Source: CAYUYH01 sp964449175 (GTDB lineage: Bacteria > Planctomycetota > Phycisphaerae > SM23-33). Taken from it: a stretch of DNA of 6,671 nt. Made by a program: the position numbers and the translations under genes. Positions 1 to 6,671 of the stretch are shown in pieces. Position 1 is the first letter of the stretch. Each line of letters opens with the position of its first letter. The stretch is taken from NCBI GenBank assembly GCA_964449175.1, contig CAYUYH010000150.1, forward strand, positions 1-6,671. Reading direction: 5' to 3'. The notes beneath the pieces are model-generated. The model worked only from the letters and a program-made list of their open reading frames with translations, made no database searches and was not told where the DNA came from.

Positions 1-990
1 GCCGCGTCGCGGGCGATCGACGCCTGGGGGGTGGGGGCGGCCGCCAGCCGGCTCATCAGCGGCACGACCTCGCTGCACGTGGAGCTGGAGGAGGCCATCG
101 CCGCCTTCAAGGGCGACGAGGCAGCCGTCGTGACCACCACCGGCTGGATGGCCAACCACGCAGCCATCGCCGCGGTGGCCGGCAAGGGCGACCTGATACT
201 CTGCGACAAGCTCAACCACGCCAGCATCATCGACGCAGCCAAGGCAAGCGGAGCGTCGATGCGGACCTACGGGCACCGCGACACGCGGCGGCTGGAGAAA
301 CTGCTCTCCACCCGTCGCGGCAAGAGTCGCCGCTGCCTGATCGTCACCGACTCGCTGTTCTCCATGGACGGCGACATTGCCCCGCTGCCGGTTATCGCCG
401 AGCTGAAGGAGCGATACGACGCCCTGCTGATGGTGGACGAGGCCCACGCCACCGGCGTGCTGGGCGACGGCGGTCGCGGCGCGGCGGAGATGATGGGCGT
501 GGCCGACAAGATCGACGCGAGCGTCGGGACGCTGTCGAAGGCGATCGGCGGGCTGGGCGGGTTCGTCTCCGGCAGGCGTCAGCTTATCGACACGATCATA
601 AACACCGCCCGGGCATACATGTACACCACTGCGCTGCCGCCGGCAATGTGCGCCGCAGCCATGGAGGCGCTGCGGATAATCAAGACCCAGCCGCAACGTC
701 GCGAGCGCCTGCTGGCGATGGCTGACGACCTCCGCCGGCGGCTCCAGCAGGCCGGTTTCGACACGGGCGGCTCGGCCAGCCAGATCATCCCCGTCATCAT
801 CGGCTCAGCCGGCAAGGCCCTGCGGATCAGCCGCCAACTCCTGGAAGAGGGCTTCCTCGTCCCAGCCATCCGCCCGCCGACCGTCCCCCGCGGCACGAGC
901 CGCCTGCGAGTCAGCCTCTGCTCCGCCCACAGCCAGTCCGACCTGGAGCGGTTCGTCGGGGCGCTGGTGGTTGCCGCGCAGGAAACGTGA
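1..990 (+). CDS. bioF: 8-amino-7-oxononanoate synthase (BioF-type), N-terminus cut off by window edge
   Basis: PLP-dependent alpha-oxoamine synthase, most likely the cytoplasmic enzyme that condenses a pimeloyl thioester with L-alanine in biotin synthesis. The frame is open from base 1, and the visible 329 residues begin inside the fold, just before a GVGAAASRLISGT segment. The GTG at 31 is therefore internal and not the real start. In visible numbering: LNHAS with His at about 73; VDEAHATG with Asp and His at about 146 and 149 (cofactor contacts); GTLSKA with the Schiff-base lysine at about 180 (codon 538-540). Since E. coli BioF has this lysine at 236, roughly 55 residues are missing. The C-terminal AIRPPTVPRGTSRLR favours BioF over its relatives glycine C-acetyltransferase (Kbl) and 5-aminolevulinate synthase, but these remain possible. 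The stop is TGA at 988-990. No other biotin gene is in view, so pathway context is lacking. Confidence 0.8.
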   Translation, partial: AASRAIDAWGVGAAASRLISGTTSLHVELEEAIAAFKGDEAAVVTTTGWMANHAAIAAVAGKGDLILCDKLNHASIIDAAKASGASMRTYGHRDTRRLEKLLSTRRGKSRRCLIVTDSLFSMDGDIAPLPVIAELKERYDALLMVDEAHATGVLGDGGRGAAEMMGVADKIDASVGTLSKAIGGLGGFVSGRRQLIDTIINTARAYMYTTALPPAMCAAAMEALRIIKTQPQRRERLLAMADDLRRRLQQAGFDTGGSASQIIPVIIGSAGKALRISRQLLEEGFLVPAIRPPTVPRGTSRLRVSLCSAHSQSDLERFVGALVVAAQET

Positions 991-1010
991 GGCGGTACAG
1001 CAGGCTATTA

Positions 1011-1063
1011 GACTGTAGACTGTTAGTCCCAAGACTGTTCGACTGTAGACTGTTAGACTGTTA
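1011..1063 (+). repeat. Tandem array of GACTGT(T)A units
   Basis: Six 7- to 8-base units can be read: GACTGTA 1011, GACTGTTA 1018, GACTGTTC 1033, GACTGTA 1041, GACTGTTA 1048 and GACTGTTA 1056. A 7-base gap (GTCCCAA) separates the second and third. The 16-mer GACTGTAGACTGTTAG occurs exactly twice, at 1011-1026 and 1041-1056, a 30-base period. The array is much more AT-rich than its surroundings and ends just before the AGGGG that serves as ribosome binding site for the next gene. It could be one arm of a long-range RNA stem, an iteron-like protein-binding array, or the end of an inserted element. Confidence 0.9.
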
Positions 1064-1073
1064 GGGGAAACAG

Positions 1074-1442
1074 ATGCGGGATCATACGAAGTTGAGGGCC
1101 TTCGGACAGGCCGATGAACTGGCCGTCATGGTCTACCGAGCGACGCGATCGTTCCCGCGGGAAGAGCAGTACGGCCTGACAGCGCAGATGCGCCGTGCGG
1201 GCGTCTCCGTGGCGTCGAACATTGTCGAGGGCTGTGCTAGGCGTACACAGGCCGACTACCTGCACTTCCTGGACGTTGCCTTCGGTTCCCTTCGCGAGCT
1301 TGAGTACCAGGCATCACTCGCTGCCAAGTTAGGGTACTTGCCCCTCAAGGTTTCTGGGCCCCTGTGGCATCAGTGCACCGAGACATCCAAGGTGTTGGCC
1401 GCCCTGATCCGCTCCCTCCGACCGCAGCGCCGAACGGTCTAA
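1074..1442 (+). CDS. Four-helix-bundle protein, S23 / 23S rRNA intervening-sequence protein family
   Basis: A 122-residue protein, a normal length for this family, which also includes the Avd accessory proteins of diversity-generating retroelements. Recognisable blocks are the N-terminal LRAFGQADELAVMVYRAT, FPREEQYGLTAQMRRAGVSV at about 27-46, SNIVEG at 48-53, and the LHFLDVAFGSLRELE helix at about 63-77 followed by AAKLGYL. Relatives are small helical bundles that form pentamers and carry a basic surface; their cellular role is unclear. No signal peptide or membrane segment is present. The ATG start is supported by AGGGG at 1063-1067, six bases upstream, abutting the last upstream repeat unit. 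The final residues and the TAA stop are encoded inside the downstream repeat. No reverse transcriptase or variable repeat is nearby, so an Avd role is unlikely. GC is lower than in neighbouring genes, suggesting transfer. The family call is firm; the function is unknown. Confidence 0.88.
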   Translation: MRDHTKLRAFGQADELAVMVYRATRSFPREEQYGLTAQMRRAGVSVASNIVEGCARRTQADYLHFLDVAFGSLRELEYQASLAAKLGYLPLKVSGPLWHQCTETSKVLAALIRSLRPQRRTV

Positions 1443-1463
1443 CGGCCGAACAGTCTAACAGTC
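1430..1463 (+). repeat. Downstream repeat, complementary to the upstream array
   Basis: Two adjacent 16-base copies, CCGAACGGTCTAACGG (1430-1445) and CCGAACAGTCTAACAG (1446-1461), differ at two positions. The core AACAGTCTAACAGTC at 1449-1463 is the exact reverse complement of 1048-1062 in the upstream array. The first copy overlaps the last codons and TAA stop (1440-1442) of the four-helix-bundle gene. The repeat could pair with the upstream array in RNA and enclose the whole gene in a loop of about 386 bases. Confidence 0.85.
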
Positions 1464-1525
1464 CAGTAGAGTGAGGCCCGGCGGAGCAGCGTGGGGGCCA
1501 AAGAGGATTCCCCGACCGCAGTGTG

Positions 1526-2899
1526 CTACCGCCTCCGCCCTTTCCGGAAGAACTGCGGCAGGTACTGCCGGTTGGCCTTCAGCAGCTTGTCGGTCAGCTC
1601 GCCGGCGGCGTCCTTGTCGGCCAGCATGGGCGAGACGGCCATCGCCGCGACGGCCATGTCGCGGTCGCCCCGCAATGCGGCCTCGACGGCGAGCTCCTGC
1701 TCGTCCACGATCGTCTGCATCCAGCCGAGCAGCGGCGCGGGCACGGGCCCGCTGGCTACAGGATGCACGCCGTTGGAGGTCACGACCGCGTGCGTCTCGA
1801 CGACCGCGCCGGCTGGCAGGTTGCTCACCTGGCCGGTGTTGGCCATAGAGACGATCTCGCGCGTCGTCCTGCCCGTCAGCAGCGCCTCGGTCACGGGCGC
1901 CAGGCCCTCGCGCGAGGCGTGGAACTCGCCGATCTCCCGCCGCCTGGCGACGATGGCCTTCAGCCACCGCCGACGCCTGGCCTTGCCTTGCGGGCGCATC
2001 GGCAGCACGCCCTTACGGCGGATGTGGTGCCGCCGCAGCGTCCGCGGCGAGTTGCAATAGAACGGGAAGTTCTCGGCCACGTGCGGGGCGGCCCCGACGG
2101 GGAAGCAGCCGAACCGCTCGTACAGCTCGAAGTTCACGTAGTAGTTCAGGTCCTTGCCTCCACCGGTGATTGCCTCGATCTGGTCGTCCAGCGTGCCGGT
2201 GGCCAGCGGGGCCTTGCGGCGGGCTTCGTAAGCGAGGTAGCGCTTCATATTCAGTCGTCGGCCGACCGGGCGGCCCTTGACCGTGATGTCCTTCATCCAC
2301 GTGCCGTGGTTGACGCCCACGCTGACGGCGTCCACCTCGTGGTACTCTGCGCCGAAGTAGCGGGCCAGGAAGGCGATCGTGCCGGCGTAGTTGTGGCACA
2401 GCCCCGCGCAGCGGACCGACGAGACCTTGCCGAACGTCCGCGTGAGCTGCGAGAGCGGATTGGTCACGTGGACCATCCAGGCGTTGGGGCAGAGCCTGTC
2501 CATCATGCGGGCGAAGCCGACGAAGACCGGCACGTTCCGCAGCGTCCGGCTGATGCCGCCCGGGCCAACGGTGTCGCCGACCGTGTGGTAGACGCCGTAC
2601 TGCTCCGGGATCGTGTAGTCCCAGTGCATCGCCTGGAACGAGCCGGTCGAGATCGACGCGCAGACCAGGTCCGCCCCCTTCATGGCCGCCCGATGGCCGG
2701 CTACGCTGACCTTCCAGCCCGTGCCGATCCTCTCAGCCGCCATGCGGCAGTAGGCTCCGAGCAGCCTGGCCGCGTCGCGGTCGATGTCCACCAGCACCAG
2801 CTCGCTGCCGGCCAAGCCTTCTCGAAGGAACAGGTCCGTCGCCAGCGATGGCGTCCAATTGCAGCTCCCCCCGCCGATAAGCACGATCCTGAAGCCCAT
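1526..2899 (-). CDS. Glycoside hydrolase family 4 enzyme (alpha-galactosidase / alpha-glucuronidase-like)
   Basis: A cytoplasmic GH4 glycosidase of 457 residues, full length for the family. GH4 enzymes need NAD+ and usually a divalent metal such as Mn2+, and cleave by an oxidation-elimination route. The N-terminus IVLIGGGSCNWTPSL (Gly-rich turn at 9-12) is the nucleotide-binding Rossmann motif, and VLVDID at about 35-40 ends its second strand. HVTNP holds Asn147; GLCHNY holds the expected metal ligand Cys168 and His169; GVNH holds the second expected ligand His198. PHVAENFPF (about 272-280) and ANTGQVSNLPAGAVVE (about 353-368) are typical of the C-terminal part. The ATG start follows an AGGAGAGG-like site (2904-2911 on this strand) about four bases upstream; the stop is TAG. 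GH4 substrates range over alpha- and beta-glucosides, galactosides and glucuronides, some phosphorylated, and I cannot tell which from sequence. No sugar transporter or regulator is adjacent. It converges on the four-helix-bundle gene. Confidence 0.9.
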   Translation of the reverse strand: MGFRIVLIGGGSCNWTPSLATDLFLREGLAGSELVLVDIDRDAARLLGAYCRMAAERIGTGWKVSVAGHRAAMKGADLVCASISTGSFQAMHWDYTIPEQYGVYHTVGDTVGPGGISRTLRNVPVFVGFARMMDRLCPNAWMVHVTNPLSQLTRTFGKVSSVRCAGLCHNYAGTIAFLARYFGAEYHEVDAVSVGVNHGTWMKDITVKGRPVGRRLNMKRYLAYEARRKAPLATGTLDDQIEAITGGGKDLNYYVNFELYERFGCFPVGAAPHVAENFPFYCNSPRTLRRHHIRRKGVLPMRPQGKARRRRWLKAIVARRREIGEFHASREGLAPVTEALLTGRTTREIVSMANTGQVSNLPAGAVVETHAVVTSNGVHPVASGPVPAPLLGWMQTIVDEQELAVEAALRGDRDMAVAAMAVSPMLADKDAAGELTDKLLKANRQYLPQFFRKGRRR

Positions 2900-2998
2900 C
2901 TCGCCTCTCCTGTCGCCCCGGCCCGCCCGACGAGGCGGCCGGCAAAACCGCCTTTATAGGCGATCCGCGAGTGAGTTTCCCGCGGAATCCCGCGCCTG

Positions 2999-3028
2999 TT
3001 GACTCCGCGGGGGCAGCGGTGGTGTAAT
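2999..3028 (+). promoter_or_regulatory. Putative sigma-70-type promoter with extended -10
   Basis: TTGACT (2999-3004) is one base from the -35 consensus. It is followed by an 18-base spacer and TGTAAT (3023-3028), one base from the -10 consensus, with a TGG (3020-3022) that fits an extended -10. The predicted transcription start, about seven bases further on, falls at about 3035-3036, on or next to the ATG of the following gene. TAATAT at 3025-3030 is an alternative -10 with a 20-base spacer. This is motif matching by eye only. Confidence 0.45.
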
Positions 3029-3035
3029 ATCCGTC

Positions 3036-3590
3036 ATGCTCGGACGGCTGCGAAGAACGACCAGGCTGGACGTCGGATTGGCCCTCACCTTCGCGGGGGT
3101 TGCCTACCTCGTATGGGTGCTGGTAGCCGGCGCAGCCAGGGGGATCGTCGGCAACCTGATAGGCTTTTCCGGGATCCACGACGTCTCCTACCCGGTGGCC
3201 ACGCGTGCGGCCAGGATCGTCTTCGTCGATGCGGGCGTGGTGGTCGACTTGGTGGGGCTGCTGTGGCTGCTGACCTCGCTGCTCGTGCTGCTATACAGCT
3301 CGCGCCAGAGGTGCAGCATCTCGTGGGTGTGGCTGTCGGCGGTGCTTCAGACGATCGTCGCGGCCTTGGGCGGCATCGGCGTGGCCTGGGCGGCGCAGCT
3401 GCCGTACAACGTCGTCCCCGAGGAGGCCACGACCTGGGAGACCGTCAGCGGCATATCGCTGCCGGTGCTGGCGGCCGTTGCGATACTGGCGTGGGTGCTG
3501 TTCCTGGTGATACTGCTGGTCGAGCGCGCGAGGCTGAACCGCCACGGACCCACGCTCCGCGATGGGCTGAGGAGCAACGTGTCACGCTAG
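3036..3590 (+). CDS. Hypothetical integral membrane protein, four predicted TM segments
   Basis: I do not recognise a family for this 184-residue protein. Hydrophobic stretches at about 13-35, 61-88, 96-120 and 139-162 suggest four membrane helices. Basic residues lie at the N-terminus (RLRRTTR), between helices 2 and 3 (SSRQRC) and in the C-terminal tail (ERARLNRHG...), so by the positive-inside rule both ends should be cytoplasmic. No cleavable signal peptide, cysteine motif or catalytic motif stands out. The ATG at 3036 has no convincing Shine-Dalgarno site; the promoter-like sequence just upstream would start transcription at the ATG itself, so a leaderless mRNA is possible. The TAG stop (3588-3590) overlaps the end of the convergent gltD by 9 bases. 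The reading frame fills the gap between its neighbours, and the membrane pattern makes a real gene likely. A role cannot be inferred from the neighbours. Confidence 0.72.
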   Translation: MLGRLRRTTRLDVGLALTFAGVAYLVWVLVAGAARGIVGNLIGFSGIHDVSYPVATRAARIVFVDAGVVVDLVGLLWLLTSLLVLLYSSRQRCSISWVWLSAVLQTIVAALGGIGVAWAAQLPYNVVPEEATTWETVSGISLPVLAAVAILAWVLFLVILLVERARLNRHGPTLRDGLRSNVSR

Positions 3591-4992
3591 CCAGCGGTTG
3601 ACAGCCGCGGCTGCATCCCGGCCGGAGCGGATCGCCCTCACGACAAGTGACGCGCCGAGCACCGCATCGCCGGCGGCGAACACGCCTTCCTCGCTGGTCA
3701 TGAAGTTAGCCACGGTAATGTTGCCGCCGTCGTCGAGCTTCAGGCCGAACTGATCGACCAGCCCGCCGTGCTCGACGTGTACGAAGCCCATCGCCAGCAG
3801 CACCAGGTCCACGTTCATGGCAAACTCGCTGCCGGGCGCCTCAGCCATGATCCACTCACCGGCTGCGTCCTGCGTCCACCGCACCTCGGCTGCGTGCAGC
3901 TGCTCGACCCGCGTGCCGCGCCCGCTGAATCGCTTGGTCAGCACGCACCAGCGTCGGAGGCAGCCCTCCTCCTGGCTGGTGGAGGTTCTCAGCACCCTCG
4001 GCCAGGTCGGCCAGGGCGTGTCGCTGGGCCGCTCGACCGGCGGGGTGGGCAGGATTTCGAACTGGTGGATTTCCTTGGCCCCTTGCCGGCGGGCCGTGCC
4101 CACGCAGTTGCTGCCGGTGTCGCCGCCGCCGATGACCACGACCACGCGGCCCTTGGCTGAGACGTCCTCAGCCGCGTCGACCGGCTCGCCGGCGTTGATG
4201 CAGTTCTGCCGGCGGAGGAAGTCCATCGCGAACAGGATGTTCTCGAAGCCTCGCCCCGGCACGACAAGGTCGCGGGGCTGGCCCGCGCCCATCGTCAGGC
4301 AGACCGCGTCGAACATCTTCATCAGGTAGCGGGCGGAGACGTCCTCGCCGACGCGGACGCCGGTCTGGAACGTCACGCCCTCGGCGGCCAGTTGCTTCAG
4401 GCGGCGGTCGATGGTCGCCTTGTTCAGCTTGAAGTCGGGTATGCCGTACCGCATCAGCCCGCCGACATGCTCGTCCTTCTCGAAGACGGTCACGTCGTGT
4501 CCGGCGCGGGCGAGTTGCTGCGCCGCGGCCAGCCCGGCCGGGCCGGAGCCGATCACCGCCGCCCTGCGCCCGCTGCGGCGCGCGGGGCGACGCGGCTGAA
4601 CCCACCCCTCGGCGAACGCCCGCTCCGCGATCCGGGACTCGATGTGCTTGATCAGCACCGGATCGTCGTTGATGCCCAGCGTGCAGGCCGTTTCGCACGG
4701 GGCGGGGCAGAGCTTGCCCGTGAACTCGGGGAAGTTGTTCGTCGAGTGCAGGTTCTCCGCCGCCTCGCGCCACTTGTCGCGATAGACCAGGTCGTTGAAC
4801 TCCGGGATGCGGTTTTCCAGCGGACAGCCGGCCCCGTGGCAGAACGGGATCCCGCAATCCATGCAGCGGGCGGTCTGGCGGTTGAGCTGCTCAGCGGACA
4901 GCGGCAGGTCGATCTCGAAGTGGTCGCGCACCCGCTCGTCCACGGGCCGATGGCCGACGTCCTGCCGCTTGAACTCCATGAAGCCGGTCGTC

Positions 4993-5000
<8 letters not shown>
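3582..5000 (-). CDS. gltD: Glutamate synthase (NADPH) small (beta) subunit
   Basis: Beta subunit of glutamate synthase, which passes electrons from NADPH through FAD and iron-sulfur clusters to the GltB subunit, where 2-oxoglutarate plus glutamine-derived ammonia gives glutamate. The 472 residues match the usual length. The N-terminal domain carries Cys46, 49, 54 and 59 (CMDCGIPFCHGAGCP) and Cys98, 102 and 106 (CPAPCETAC), consistent with the low-potential 4Fe-4S centres. GSGPAG at 151-156 binds FAD; GGGDTG at 291-296 binds NADPH; AAGDAVLGASLVVRAIRSGR near 442-461 is the C-terminal FAD-contact block. The start is GTG at 5000-4998, preferred over the in-frame ATG seven codons later because GGAGGAGG lies six bases upstream and MAKTTGFMEF matches family N-termini. 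The start overlaps the end of gltB by 8 bases. It is intact, with no missing ligands seen. Confidence 0.96.

Positions 5001-6671
<1,671 letters not shown>

Larger units (their letters stand above)
1011..1463 (+). mobile_element. Candidate IVS-like cassette: repeat array, S23-family gene, inverted repeat
   Basis: A stretch of about 450 bases between bioF and the GH4 gene has a self-contained layout. A left array of GACTGT(T)A units is followed by a short ORF of the 23S rRNA intervening-sequence protein family, then a right repeat complementary to the array. The best match is 15 bases with no mismatch: 1048-1062 against the reverse complement of 1449-1463. Shorter matches in other registers are 1032-1041 with 1447-1456 (10 bases) and 1018-1026 with 1455-1463 (9 bases). 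Hand counts of three 60-base lines in the gene give 57-60% GC, against 73-77% in two lines from bioF and gltB. Known intervening sequences in 23S rRNA genes have the same plan, but here the flanks are protein genes. Mobility is inferred: no transposase or convincing target duplication is visible. Confidence 0.45.

Noticed and set aside
1011..1064. A CRISPR array
   Set aside because: The units are only 7-8 bases long and largely tandem, without regular unique spacers, and there are no cas genes.
1074..1442. An Avd accessory protein of a diversity-generating retroelement
   Set aside because: Same broad fold family, but no reverse transcriptase, template repeat or variable C-type-lectin gene is present nearby.
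987..1477. Direct repeat GTGAGGC at 987-993 and 1471-1477, as a possible target-site duplication of the cassette
   Set aside because: Seven bases in GC-rich DNA can match by chance, the copies lie some distance from the repeat ends, and the left copy overlaps the bioF stop. An empty site in a relative would be needed.
1475..1499. A terminator hairpin, GGCCC ... GGGCC
   Set aside because: Only five pairs around a 15-base loop and no T-tract on either strand.
1523..2959. A 478-codon open frame on the plus strand, antisense to the GH4 gene
   Set aside because: Its product has the His/Arg/Ala/Val/Asp-rich makeup of high-GC shadow frames and no recognisable domain, while the opposite strand encodes a clear full-length GH4 enzyme.
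2933..2962. Short inverted repeats (AGGCGG/CCGCCT, CGCC/GGCG) and a TATAAA -10-like box on the minus strand (2958-2953) as GH4 promoter or terminator
   Set aside because: No fitting -35 at the right distance was found, the stems are short and compete with each other, and such GC stems are common here.

Overview
The window is GC-rich, densely coded bacterial chromosomal DNA with standard-code genes and Shine-Dalgarno sites ahead of most starts. The gene mix fits a high-GC environmental bacterium: a biotin-type PLP synthase, a free-standing four-helix-bundle (S23-like) gene flanked by repeats, a GH4 glycosidase and gltBD. I lean weakly towards a planctomycete-like lineage, but this is a guess from gene content; nothing here fixes the taxonomy. 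There is no rRNA, tRNA, CRISPR array or transposase gene.

Layout. Positions 1-990 (+) hold most of an 8-amino-7-oxononanoate synthase (BioF-type) whose N-terminus lies outside the window. Positions about 1011-1463 hold a compact cassette. It has a tandem array of GACTGT(T)A units, a 122-residue four-helix-bundle protein of the 23S rRNA intervening-sequence protein family (1074-1442, +), and a complementary repeat that begins inside the end of that gene. A complete GH4 glycosidase (1526-2899) lies on the minus strand. Positions 3036-3590 (+) encode an unrecognised protein with four predicted membrane segments, possibly from a leaderless transcript. The right-hand part is a minus-strand gltB-gltD operon: the complete small subunit gltD (3582-5000) and the C-terminal third of the large subunit gltB (4993-6671, continuing past the window edge).

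How the genes relate. Only gltB and gltD clearly work together: their reading frames overlap by 8 bases and the gltD ribosome binding site lies within the end of gltB. They form NADPH-type glutamate synthase for ammonium assimilation. BioF, the GH4 enzyme and the membrane protein look like unrelated housekeeping or accessory genes. The most unusual object is the repeat-bounded four-helix-bundle cassette. It is organised like the intervening sequences found inside some 23S rRNA genes (complementary ends around an S23 ORF), but here it sits between protein genes. It is also lower in GC than its neighbours, which suggests a separate history.
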